NCBI GenBank assembly: GCA_003225465.1
Contig: QIAH01000345.1
Coordinates: 1-51,175 of the forward strand
Origin: Acidobacteriota bacterium
Lineage (GTDB): Bacteria > Acidobacteriota > Terriglobia > Terriglobales > Acidobacteriaceae
DNA length: 51,175 nt
Reading direction: 5' to 3'
Part shown: positions 36,730 to 45,289 of the stretch, in pieces
Layout: every line of letters starts with the position of its first letter
How positions within the stretch are numbered: position 1 is the stretch's first letter
Position numbers and translations under genes: made by a program
The notes under the pieces: model-generated
Told to the model about the DNA's origin: nothing
What the model saw: only the letters and a program-made list of their open reading frames with translations
Database searches by the model: none

Positions 36730-38019
36730 ATGTTTCCCGTTTATCGAACTTCCCAGCACGTTTGCAGAACGGTTACGGCGCTGATCGCGATTCTGGTGCT
36801 GTCGGTGCTTTCGCCGGTATCGCTGCACGCAAAGAAGAAGAAGCCCGTTCCGGCCAAGACGACAAAAGAAGAGCTGAAGGTGCAGGTCGACACCAGCAAG
36901 CTGGTGTGGCCGGAACCGCCAAGTCTTCCGCGCATTCGTTACACGAGTTATTTCGCGGGAATGAAGCTCGAGTACACGACCGAGGACAAGAAGCCCAAGC
37001 AGAGCTGGATGGATCGCCTGGCGGGTGGACAAACCCAAGACGAAAAACTCAGCAGCAAAAAGTTTCCATATCAGATGCTTGGACCCTATGGCATGGCTGT
37101 TGATTCAAAGAACCGGCTGTATGTGGCCGACCAGAAGGTGGGGGCGGTGTTCGTGTTCAACACCGAGACCCGGGACACGGAGTTGATCCGCAACGGCTTC
37201 GAAGCACACTTCGCCATGATCAACGCCATTGCCGTGGACGACGACGATCGCGTGTTCATCTCCGATGGGAAGCTGGCCAAGGTCCTGGTGTTCGATGCTA
37301 ATCACAAGATTGCCGGCCAGATCAACGAAGGCCTGGTGGATCCACTCGGTCTGGCGATCGACACGGAGCGCCGTCTGCTGTACGTGGTGGATACCAAGCA
37401 GGACGTAGTGTTCGTGTACGACGCCGACAGCCTGAAGCCGCTGCGCAAAATCGGCAAACCGGGCAAAAACCATACCCTGACGGGCCCGGGAGAGTTTTCC
37501 CTGCCCACCAATATTGCACTCGACCAGGATGGCAACGTGTACGTGACCGATTCACTGAACTTCCGGGTCGAGATTTTCGATGCCGAAGGAAACTTCCTGA
37601 GCCAGTTCGGTCAGCACTGCGACGCCATCGGCTGCTTCGAGCGGCCGAAGGGGATCGCGGTGGACAGCGACGGGCACATCTGGGTGGTGGACAGCAATCT
37701 TGCGCTGGTCGAGATTTTCAATCGCGATGGCGAACTGCTCGCCTATATAGGCGGGCCAGGGCGCAGCCTGGGCCGGTTCAATGCCCCAATGGGGATCGCG
37801 ATCGATAAGAACAATCGGGTGTTCGTCTCCGAGCAGTATCCCTGGGGACGGGTCCAGCAATTCCGTTACATCACGGATGCCGAATCAGCCACGATGAAAG
37901 CCGACCGCGAGAAGGCAGGCGTCGGAAAGCAGCAAGACGCGCAGAAAGACAAAAGTCAGGGCCAGGGGAATCCGAAAGACACCTCGCGGCTGAGTTCGCC
38001 GGCGCCGCAGGCGCAGTAG
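36730..38019 (+). CDS. Exported NHL-repeat beta-propeller protein (first copy)
   Basis: A 429-residue protein with a signal peptide (ALIAILVLSVLSPVSLHA) and a basic mature start (KKKKP). The main part is a six-bladed NHL propeller, with repeats such as GPYGMAVDSKNRLYVADQ, DPLGLAIDTERRLLYVVD, LPTNIALDQDGNVYVTDS, RPKGIAVDSDGHIWVVDS and APMGIAIDKNNRVFVSEQ. The tail is Lys/Gln-rich and probably disordered. NHL propellers serve as binding scaffolds. It starts 2 bases after the 16-haem gene, with GGAGG ten bases before, so it likely works with that cytochrome. Confidence 0.9.
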   Translation: MFPVYRTSQHVCRTVTALIAILVLSVLSPVSLHAKKKKPVPAKTTKEELKVQVDTSKLVWPEPPSLPRIRYTSYFAGMKLEYTTEDKKPKQSWMDRLAGGQTQDEKLSSKKFPYQMLGPYGMAVDSKNRLYVADQKVGAVFVFNTETRDTELIRNGFEAHFAMINAIAVDDDDRVFISDGKLAKVLVFDANHKIAGQINEGLVDPLGLAIDTERRLLYVVDTKQDVVFVYDADSLKPLRKIGKPGKNHTLTGPGEFSLPTNIALDQDGNVYVTDSLNFRVEIFDAEGNFLSQFGQHCDAIGCFERPKGIAVDSDGHIWVVDSNLALVEIFNRDGELLAYIGGPGRSLGRFNAPMGIAIDKNNRVFVSEQYPWGRVQQFRYITDAESATMKADREKAGVGKQQDAQKDKSQGQGNPKDTSRLSSPAPQAQ

Positions 38020-38163
38020 AGCAAAGTTCTTGGCGCCCTCCGTTTTGGACGCCGGAAAGGGACAGGACGCTGCCGGTAGCGCCCTTACCTGAAAGCAGCA
38101 ATTGTAGAAAGCAGCAAGGCAACAGATATGAAGTGTTCGAACACATCAGGAGGTCTTATCTAT

Positions 38164-39033
38164 ATGAAGAAAGCGCTCTTTGTTCTGCTCGCGATCTTCG
38201 CCGTGGCAGGTTTCGCAATGGCGCAGATCACAACGACGAGCACCGACGTTCTCGGTGCGCACCTCAACTACGGCCGCGGCTGCGCGGCGTGCCATGCTCC
38301 GCACAGCGGCGCCTATGGCAACGGCGCTGCCAAGACCGCTTATGCCAATGCCGGCGTCCATGCCCTCTGGGGCCAGGACCTTGGTTCGCTGGTTGGGCAA
38401 TCGTTGCAGTTTGGCGATGCTAGCGGCGGATGGACCGAGACACTGCCGGGTCTGGACGCGACCACGCCCGACACCAACATCACCGAGTGCCTGAGCTGCC
38501 ACGACGGCAACCTCGCGAAAGGCGCCATGATGAAGAACGCGGTGTTTGAGACACTGCCGAGCTCATACGGGAAGTACAACTCCATTCCAACCCTGCTGGG
38601 CGCCGATGGCAGTTCGACCGGCAACTACCTGAACGATCACCCCGTAGGGCTGAACGCCAAGGTAAGCTGCGGCGGAACCTATGACTGGGATTGCACCATT
38701 GTGAACGGTGCGATCACCTATCCCGCTGGAACCAAAATGTACCAGTTCGTTCAGAACTATGGTTTCTTTGTCAGGACCAGCGCTTACAACGGAAGCCCGG
38801 TCGTGACTTGCACTTCGTGCCATCACCAGCACGTGATGAACGTGTCGGTGGTTAAGACCGGAGCGAGCTCTGGTCTACCGGCGGGCAGCTACGCCACGAT
38901 GTTCTTCGTGCGTGGTCCTTACAACCCGGGCAGCACGACGCCGAACTCCAACCAGACGGCACAGTTCTGCCGCCAGTGTCATGGTGGCGAAGCCAACGAG
39001 ATGAACGGCAGCACCGCTGGAACGACGTTCTAA
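38164..39033 (+). CDS. Exported 4-haem cytochrome c
   Basis: A 289-residue protein with a clear signal peptide (MKKALFVLLAIFAVAGFAMAQ) and AGGAGGT nine bases before the ATG. Its four haem sites are CAACH, CLSCH, CTSCH and CRQCH. The first is in CAACHAPHSG and the second in CLSCHDGN. These two blocks, separated by an LWGQDL segment, match the N-terminal blocks of the 12-site cytochrome at 43086 (CTYCHAPHSG, LWNQTL, CLSCHDGT). So the two genes are related, one long and one short. Long inserts between the haem sites make this a low-density protein. Confidence 0.92.
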   Translation: MKKALFVLLAIFAVAGFAMAQITTTSTDVLGAHLNYGRGCAACHAPHSGAYGNGAAKTAYANAGVHALWGQDLGSLVGQSLQFGDASGGWTETLPGLDATTPDTNITECLSCHDGNLAKGAMMKNAVFETLPSSYGKYNSIPTLLGADGSSTGNYLNDHPVGLNAKVSCGGTYDWDCTIVNGAITYPAGTKMYQFVQNYGFFVRTSAYNGSPVVTCTSCHHQHVMNVSVVKTGASSGLPAGSYATMFFVRGPYNPGSTTPNSNQTAQFCRQCHGGEANEMNGSTAGTTF

Positions 39034-39048
39034 TTACCTCAACTCGGA

Positions 39049-39080
39049 AGGGGAGAGAGCTGATCTCTCCCCTCATTTTA
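39049..39080 (+). terminator. Hairpin with T-rich tail between 4-haem cytochrome and isomerase
   Basis: The stem aggggagag (39049-39057) pairs with ctctcccct (39065-39073), loop 7, followed by CATTTTA. It may be a partial terminator that lowers expression of the distal half of the operon, or an mRNA-processing/stabilising stem. Confidence 0.6.
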
Positions 39081-39101
39081 GAAGTTGGAAGGAACGTAGC
39101 T

Positions 39102-40115
39102 ATGAAATCCGCCCTCCTGATCGGTACAGTGCTCCTGGTGAGCGTCGCAACGTTTGCCCAGGTGGCGTCGCACGCACCGACGGCAGCAGTCAGCGCAGCG
39201 CCGGTATCAATCCAGTCCACGGTACAGCCGGTTGCGCGGGTGAACGGTGCAGTTTTGACAGATCGTGATCTGCAACGTGAAATCTTCACGATATTTCCGT
39301 ACGCGCGCCAGCATGGCGGCACGGTGCCCAAGGAACTCGAGCCCGAGATCCGCAAAGGCGCACTGCAGATGATCATCTTCGAAGAGTTGGTGTACCAGGA
39401 AGCGCAACGCCGGAAGATGACGATTCCTTCTGCGCGCATGAGCCACGCGGAAGCTGACTTCCGCAAGCAGTTTGTGACCGCGGAGGAGTACAAGAATTTT
39501 CTGGAAGTCGAGTTCAAGGGATCGCCCCAAGCCATGCGGGAGAAGATTCGCCGCTCTCTCCTGATCGAGCAACTTCTGAAGCAGGAAGTAGACGGCAAAT
39601 CGACGGTTTCGATGGCGGAAGCGAAGGCTTATTACGACAAGAATCCCAGGATGTTCGAATACGCAGAAACTTTCTCGATTCAAACCATTTCGTTTGTGCC
39701 GCCCGAGAAGGCCACAGCCAGCCAGGTGCAGGAAGCCCGCAAGCGGGCGGAAGAGACCTTGCCTAAGGCGAAAGCCACCAAGACTTACGAAGAGTTTGGA
39801 TTGCTGGCTGAAAAAGTATCGGAAGACGACTACCGCGTCATGATGGGCGATCACAAGCCTCTGGCGCGCAATCAACTGGCGCCGGTGGTTGTGCAGGCAC
39901 TCTTGAATCTCCAGCCCGGTCAAGTGAGCGACGTCCTTCAGGTTGAAAACATCTGCACCATCGTCCGGCTGAACAAACACGTCCCCGGCGGCAAGAAGAA
40001 GTTCGAAGAAGTCAAAGGGCAGTTAATCCAGCGGTTGGAGAAAACCAAGACGAACCAGATCCGCGCCAGTCTAGATAAGAAACTGAAACAGAAAGCCAAG
40101 ATCGAAGTGCTGTGA
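39102..40115 (+). CDS. Exported PpiC/SurA-like peptidyl-prolyl isomerase
   Basis: A 337-residue protein with a signal peptide (LLIGTVLLVSVATFAQ). The N-terminal SurA-like chaperone region starts VARVNGAVLTDRDLQREI and continues with FEELVYQEAQRRKM. A parvulin-like domain is at about 195-300 (QTISFVPPEKAT, LNLQPGQVSDVLQVENICTIVRL). SurA-type proteins escort outer-membrane barrels through the periplasm. The next gene encodes such a barrel and overlaps or abuts this one, so the pair is probably dedicated. AAGGAA lies before the ATG. Confidence 0.9.
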   Translation: MKSALLIGTVLLVSVATFAQVASHAPTAAVSAAPVSIQSTVQPVARVNGAVLTDRDLQREIFTIFPYARQHGGTVPKELEPEIRKGALQMIIFEELVYQEAQRRKMTIPSARMSHAEADFRKQFVTAEEYKNFLEVEFKGSPQAMREKIRRSLLIEQLLKQEVDGKSTVSMAEAKAYYDKNPRMFEYAETFSIQTISFVPPEKATASQVQEARKRAEETLPKAKATKTYEEFGLLAEKVSEDDYRVMMGDHKPLARNQLAPVVVQALLNLQPGQVSDVLQVENICTIVRLNKHVPGGKKKFEEVKGQLIQRLEKTKTNQIRASLDKKLKQKAKIEVL

Positions 40116-40135
40116 ATACAGCCGGAAGCTGGTAC

Positions 40136-42007
40136 ATGATGGCAAGTCAATTTCGATATCGAGGATGCAGCGTTTTTGGACTGCTGCTCTTGCTGGCCCT
40201 CTCCGCGGCAGCTCAGGTGCAAGTGGGTGACAATCTCAGCCTGAATCTGAACGGCCTCATGTCCGCTGGGTACAATGGCGTTTATGGAAATCAGATCAAC
40301 TCAAGCCACGGCCTAAGCGTCGGTGGAAACGGAACTTTATCAGGCTCTTATTACGATCCTAATTTTCTCACTTTCAATTTGTCGCCCTACTACAACCAGT
40401 CGCGTCAGAATTCCGATTCGCGCTCCCTCTTCAACGATGGTGGTTTCGATTTCACCAGCAATCTCTTCGGCGGCAGTCACTTTCCGGGGTCTGTTGGATT
40501 TTCGAAATCATGGAACAGCGAGGGGATTCTCAATCTGCCGGGGCTCCAAAACTACACCACTCGCAGCAGCGGTCAAGGTTTCAACATTGGATGGGGCGCT
40601 TTTGTGCCGGATTGGCCGAGCCTGACCGCCACGTTCAGTGATGGTCACGGCGACTATTCGGTCCCCGGAACGGATCTGAATGGGAATAATACCTATCACA
40701 ACCTGGCCTTGCGATCCGGATATATGATTGCCGGCTTCAATCTGAGCGCGGGTTACAACATCGGCAATTCCGAATCGAATATTCCGGTGGTGTTTGGGCC
40801 CCAGACGGTGGAGCATGTTAACTCAGATAATAACTCGTTCACGTTCAGCGCCTCGCATCTGCTGCCGATGCACGGCTCGTTTGGATCTTCGTTCAGCCGT
40901 TCATATATCGATTCCAACTATCTCGGTTCCGGCGACCACGGAACCGTCAACACGCTGAATGCGAACGCCGGCGTTAATCCGACCCAAAAACTGAATTTCT
41001 CAGCCGGTATGTCCTATACCGACAGCCTCACGGGCTCGTTGTATCAATCGCTGCTGCCTGGCGCGAGCGGGAGTGCAGTATCTCCCGTCAACGGCGTGTA
41101 CCAGTCGAATATGAGTTCCAATGCGCTTTCGATCAGCGGGATTACTAATTACGTGGTAGGTCACGGCGTGCAGGTGGAAGCTGACGCGCAACGTCGGCAG
41201 CAGACCTACCTGGGAACCAGTTACGGAGCGAATACCTTCGGTGGTGGCCTTACCTACTCTACTGGGGTGTTGGGTGGGTTCTTGAGCGCCTCGGCGAGCG
41301 TGAACGACAGTAATGGCGATTACACCAATGGGAATTCCATCGGCTTCTCGACGAATCTGGCATTCAGTCGAGCCATTCAGCAGTGGAATGTGAGTGGTGA
41401 TTTCACCTACGCGCAAAACGTGCAAGCGTACCTGATCACCTATACGAATTCCTTCTACGTCTATACGGGCAATGTCCGGCGCCGTTTGTTAAACGGACGC
41501 ATGGTGTGGAGCGCGAGTGCTGCGGGTTCGCGAAGCGCGTTGACCGCACAGCCTAACACGGGGAACAGCAGCCAGAGCTACTCCACGAGCTTGGGATTAC
41601 GTCACTACACTCTCGCCGGCAGTTATGCGAAATCCAGTGGCTTCGGGTTGTTAGGCCTGGGTGGATTGAACCCGCTGCCTCCCGGTCTTCCCCCGAGTGT
41701 GATACCTCCCGAGTGGATCCTTCTGTATGGAGGTCGCAGCTACTCTTTCTCGCTGGGCGCAAGTCCGGTTCGCAGACTCTCCCTGGGTGCGAGTTTCTCA
41801 AAGGCTCGAAGCAATACCTCGACGGGCGGGGTGGCTTCCTGGAACGATAACGAGCAAGTCAATGCTAACCTCAATTACCAGCTCAGAAAGCTGACATTCT
41901 CAGCCGGATACGGACGCCTTATCCAAGGTTTCAGCGCGTCCGGACTGCCTGCAGCCAACGTGAATTCGTTTTTCGTAGGCTTCTCGCGTTCGTTCAATTT
42001 CTTTTAA
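40136..42007 (+). CDS. Large outer-membrane beta-barrel, candidate porin of a cytochrome conduit
   Basis: A 623-residue protein with a signal peptide (FGLLLLLALSAAAQ) and long runs of alternating strands rich in Ser, Asn, Gly and aromatics, such as FNLSAGYNIGNSE, KLNFSAGMSYTDS and LGGFLSASASVNDSNGDY. The last strand ends SFFVGFSRSFNFF, a C-terminal Phe as in BAM substrates. By length it could form a barrel of 20 or more strands. I see no TonB box or plug domain. A GTG at 40112 overlaps the previous stop and could be the start, adding 8 residues. Similar large barrels hold cytochromes in MtrB- and OmbB-type complexes; sequence similarity to those cannot be judged by eye. Confidence 0.85.
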   Translation: MMASQFRYRGCSVFGLLLLLALSAAAQVQVGDNLSLNLNGLMSAGYNGVYGNQINSSHGLSVGGNGTLSGSYYDPNFLTFNLSPYYNQSRQNSDSRSLFNDGGFDFTSNLFGGSHFPGSVGFSKSWNSEGILNLPGLQNYTTRSSGQGFNIGWGAFVPDWPSLTATFSDGHGDYSVPGTDLNGNNTYHNLALRSGYMIAGFNLSAGYNIGNSESNIPVVFGPQTVEHVNSDNNSFTFSASHLLPMHGSFGSSFSRSYIDSNYLGSGDHGTVNTLNANAGVNPTQKLNFSAGMSYTDSLTGSLYQSLLPGASGSAVSPVNGVYQSNMSSNALSISGITNYVVGHGVQVEADAQRRQQTYLGTSYGANTFGGGLTYSTGVLGGFLSASASVNDSNGDYTNGNSIGFSTNLAFSRAIQQWNVSGDFTYAQNVQAYLITYTNSFYVYTGNVRRRLLNGRMVWSASAAGSRSALTAQPNTGNSSQSYSTSLGLRHYTLAGSYAKSSGFGLLGLGGLNPLPPGLPPSVIPPEWILLYGGRSYSFSLGASPVRRLSLGASFSKARSNTSTGGVASWNDNEQVNANLNYQLRKLTFSAGYGRLIQGFSASGLPAANVNSFFVGFSRSFNFF

Positions 42008-42009
42008 AG

Positions 42010-43089
42010 ATGGAGCTTGTATTGCGTAAGAGTCTGCAAATCGTAACCTTGGTGCTGATCGTAGTTCTGGCGGCGGCATTCAAGCCCACCAAGCCAGTTG
42101 CCAGAACGCAGGCTCCGCCGGACCTGCAACTCGAAGGTGGCCGCAAGCTGACCTACGAACGAAGCTTCAGTTCAGAGAACGAAGTGAAGCCCAAACGCGG
42201 TTTCTGGTCGCGGCTGGTAGATATCGTCGCGGGCGAACCGGACTTTCACAGCATGATCCGGCCCTACAGCGTGGTGACTGACTCCCGCGGCCGGGTGATT
42301 GTGAGTGACCCGGGCGCGATTGGCGTTCATGTTTTTGATTTTGCGGGCAAGAAGTACAAATTCCTTTCGCGCGCGGACGACACAAAAAATCCCATGCTCG
42401 CGCCCCAGTGTGTGGCCGTCGACGCGAACGACAGCATTTATGTGACGGATTCGGAAGCCGGCAAGGTTTTCGTGTTCGACGCCAACGGAAAGTACCAGCG
42501 CGTCATTGGCAGCTTGAAAGGCGGCGAAGGCTACTTCAAGCGGCCCACCGGGATCGCGGTGGACTCAAAGGCGCAGCGGATCTACGTCACCGACACTCTG
42601 CGGGACAAGATTTTCATGCTCGACATGGAGGGATCGGTCCTGCAGACGTTCGGGAAGAACGGGCGGGGAGAGGGCGAATTCAACTATCCCACCGAACTGC
42701 GCCTGGACGGTGACAACCTGATCGTGGTTGATGCCATGAATTTTCGCGTGCAGGTGCTCGACCGCTCGGGACAGTTCCGATTCGCGATTGGTGGGATTGG
42801 CGACAGCAGCGGCACGATGTTCCGGCCAAAAGGCGTCGGAGTCGATTCCGAAGGCGACCTGTACGTAGTGGACGGACTGTGGGGCATGGTGCAAGTCTTC
42901 AATCGCCAGGGCGACCTGCTTTACTACTTCGGAGGGAAGGGCACGGAAGCGGGCGAGTTCCAGTTGCCCACCGGGCTCTCGATCGATTCGCAGGACCGGA
43001 TCTTTGTGGTCGATTCGTTTAACCGCCGAATCCAGATTTTTCATTATTACGGTACGGGCAAGTGGTCTCGCGCGGGAGGAAGCCAGTGA
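42010..43089 (+). CDS. Exported NHL-repeat beta-propeller protein (second copy)
   Basis: A 359-residue protein with an N-terminal hydrophobic signal or anchor (LQIVTLVLIVVLAAAF). A six-bladed NHL propeller follows: APQCVAVDANDSIYVTDS, RPTGIAVDSKAQRIYVTD, YPTELRLDGDNLIVVDAM, RPKGVGVDSEGDLYVVDG and LPTGLSIDSQDRIFVVDS. It is related to the propeller at 36730 (RGFWSRLVDIVAG corresponds to KQSWMDRLAGG before the first blade). So each of the large cytochromes in this operon has its own propeller next to it. The ATG is 2 bases after the barrel stop, and its end overlaps the next gene. Confidence 0.9.
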   Translation: MELVLRKSLQIVTLVLIVVLAAAFKPTKPVARTQAPPDLQLEGGRKLTYERSFSSENEVKPKRGFWSRLVDIVAGEPDFHSMIRPYSVVTDSRGRVIVSDPGAIGVHVFDFAGKKYKFLSRADDTKNPMLAPQCVAVDANDSIYVTDSEAGKVFVFDANGKYQRVIGSLKGGEGYFKRPTGIAVDSKAQRIYVTDTLRDKIFMLDMEGSVLQTFGKNGRGEGEFNYPTELRLDGDNLIVVDAMNFRVQVLDRSGQFRFAIGGIGDSSGTMFRPKGVGVDSEGDLYVVDGLWGMVQVFNRQGDLLYYFGGKGTEAGEFQLPTGLSIDSQDRIFVVDSFNRRIQIFHYYGTGKWSRAGGSQ

Positions 43090-45050
43090 AATTAAAACTC
43101 CTGTTCGCCTGCGTCGTGTTGGCCAGCGCAACATTATTCGCGCAGATTACAGGGGACGTGATCGGCATGCACGATCTCTCTCCCGGCAGCACGTCTCCGA
43201 TCGTGGGCGCACGCCCCGGCTCCTGTACTTATTGCCATGCCCCACATTCAGGCCTCGCTTCCGGCAAGGCGCTGTGGAACCAAACGCTGACTCGCCAGGT
43301 CTATAACCTGTACACCAGCACCACCTATAATCAGGTGGGAGAACAGCCGACGCTGGGGGCTGATAGCAATTTGTGTCTTAGCTGCCATGACGGCACGGTT
43401 GCGGTGGGTCAGACGCTAGTTTCAGGCCAGGTGGCGACGATGGGCAAGATGTATGCCACCGATGTATTCGCGAATAATCTTCAATCCTCGCATCCCATCA
43501 GTGTGCTGACTCCTTTGAAAGACGGGCCCAGCCTGGTGGCCACGCTGGCGGCGAATGGCCAGACTGCGGATCCAACCGGCGCGATCAAACTGGTGAATGG
43601 CAACATCGAGTGCACGTCCTGCCACAACCCGCACGTGGAGGCTACCGATCCCAGCGCCAAAAACTTTCTTGCTAAGAATAGCGTGAACGGTGCGATGTGC
43701 CTGGCCTGTCACGATCCGAATCGCGTGGCGCAGAATCAGACCAATCCGCTGGCGGGATGGACCACGAGTATTCACGCGACCAACGGCGCGACTGTGCAGA
43801 ACCTGCCTTATACGACCCTGAGTACGAACGCGTGCTTTTCTTGTCACACGGATCACAATGCCGCCGGGGCGAGTTGGCTGCTGCGCGGAGCAGGCGACCA
43901 AGTGTGCTTGAACTGCCACGCCGGGGGAATGAGCGGAGCCGTGACCGTGGCGAGTGCAAATCCGTTCATGCGCACTATTGCGACGCCTCCTGGCCTGGTT
44001 GGTCCCGTAAAGGCGATGTCCAGTCTGAATGTCGCATCCGAGTACGCCAAGGTGGGGCATCCGGTATCGACCGGGTCGACCCAACCCAAAGTGCAAGCTT
44101 CGGCGCACAACCGGAAGGCAGTCACTGCCGCTCCCAATGTCGCCGGTCAAACTGGATGTACCGATTGCCACGAACCACATGCGATAGGGTCAGGCGGAAG
44201 CGCCCTCGTCGCCGCGCCGCTCGTGCGAGCGTCGCAGAAGGAAGTGTGGGGCGTCAGTGAAACCGATGGCGTGACGATCGTTCGGCCGGCGCAATACCAA
44301 TTCCAGACTTGCCTGCGCTGCCACGGCGCCAATGCGAAGAGTTTTGCCAGAGCCTCCAAATATGGATATGAGCCGGTGCGGATGGCTTCGGCGTCTGAGC
44401 GTCAGAATGTCATTCCACAGTTCGGGGCAACTGCCGGTTCCAGCCACCCGGTGTTTCATCCGCGGACAAGTTCGTTGCCACAGCCGAGTCTGCTTCCGAA
44501 CATGCTGAACCTGGACGGCGTCACCCAGGGTCGGGCGATGGGCACCCAGATCTATTGCACGGATTGTCACAACAGCGACGACAATCGCGAATTCGGAGGC
44601 ACGGGACCGACGGGGCCGCACGGATCGAAGTGGGGACACATTCTGGAGCGGCGTTATGAATTGAGCCAGGCGATGTCGCCCGGGCAGCCGATCACCAACT
44701 TGTTTCCGAATCCTGATCTCAGCGCGAATGGTCCTTATGCGATGTGCGCGAAGTGCCACAACCTTTCCAATGTGCTGCAGAATGCGAGTTTTGCGAAGCA
44801 TGCCCAGCACATCAAGGCGGGGTTCAGTTGCTCGACCTGCCACACCGGGCACGGAGCTGGGAATAGCAGCGCCAATCCGACAGGCCAGAGACTGATCAGC
44901 TTCGATGCGAACGTCGTGGCTCCGAATGCAGGAGTCCCGATCTCCTACAACCAGGGACCGAACACCTGCACGCTGACCTGTCACAATGCCGCGCATAATC
45001 CGAATGGAACTGTGACCCTTCTCGGGACTGGGAGCGTGGCGAGGAAGTGA
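43086..45050 (+). CDS. Exported multihaem cytochrome c, 11 CxxCH plus one CX3CH
   Basis: A 654-residue protein. GTG 43086 is used: it overlaps the previous stop (GTGA) and has GGAGG 6 bases before. The signal peptide is LKLLFACVVLASATLFAQ. Canonical sites are CTYCH, CLSCH, CTSCH, CLACH, CFSCH, CLNCH, CTDCH, CLRCH, CTDCH, CAKCH and CSTCH. Near the C-terminus CTLTCH (44967-44984) has three residues between the cysteines and may bind a twelfth haem. Several additional His residues (NPH, APH, EPH, TGH) can be distal ligands. Large Ser/Thr/Asn-rich stretches between haems suggest an exposed, perhaps cell-surface protein. It is the last gene of the operon. Confidence 0.92.
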   Translation: MKLKLLFACVVLASATLFAQITGDVIGMHDLSPGSTSPIVGARPGSCTYCHAPHSGLASGKALWNQTLTRQVYNLYTSTTYNQVGEQPTLGADSNLCLSCHDGTVAVGQTLVSGQVATMGKMYATDVFANNLQSSHPISVLTPLKDGPSLVATLAANGQTADPTGAIKLVNGNIECTSCHNPHVEATDPSAKNFLAKNSVNGAMCLACHDPNRVAQNQTNPLAGWTTSIHATNGATVQNLPYTTLSTNACFSCHTDHNAAGASWLLRGAGDQVCLNCHAGGMSGAVTVASANPFMRTIATPPGLVGPVKAMSSLNVASEYAKVGHPVSTGSTQPKVQASAHNRKAVTAAPNVAGQTGCTDCHEPHAIGSGGSALVAAPLVRASQKEVWGVSETDGVTIVRPAQYQFQTCLRCHGANAKSFARASKYGYEPVRMASASERQNVIPQFGATAGSSHPVFHPRTSSLPQPSLLPNMLNLDGVTQGRAMGTQIYCTDCHNSDDNREFGGTGPTGPHGSKWGHILERRYELSQAMSPGQPITNLFPNPDLSANGPYAMCAKCHNLSNVLQNASFAKHAQHIKAGFSCSTCHTGHGAGNSSANPTGQRLISFDANVVAPNAGVPISYNQGPNTCTLTCHNAAHNPNGTVTLLGTGSVARK

Positions 45051-45159
45051 CGGAATCGCTCGGGCGGGTTGGTGCGTTTCGATAGCCCGCGCCTAAAGCT
45101 GCCTCCAATTTGCGAGGTTTACGGCACGTCTGAAGAGCTTGCGGAAAAGCACGAGATTT

Positions 45160-45233
45160 GTAGCGCCGGCATCCTGCCGGCTGTCTGGAGGGCGTCCCGC
45201 CCTCGGAATTAGCCGGCGAGACGCCGGCGCTAC
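45160..45233. repeat. 74-base three-stem fold-back element
   Basis: The outer arms gtagcgccggc (45160-45170) and gccggcgctac (45223-45233) are perfect inverted repeats of 11 bases. Inside is a second stem gagggc/gccctc (near 45188-45204) and further gccggc boxes. This is the gtagcgccggcatcctgccggc type of dispersed intergenic repeat. It sits between the convergent ends of the cytochrome operon and the next membrane-protein gene and may stop transcription. Confidence 0.75.
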
Positions 45234-45289
45234 CTTGCAAAAGTGTTCCATGATTGAGTGCATCGCTCCCTGAAAGACTGGCCCTCCGT

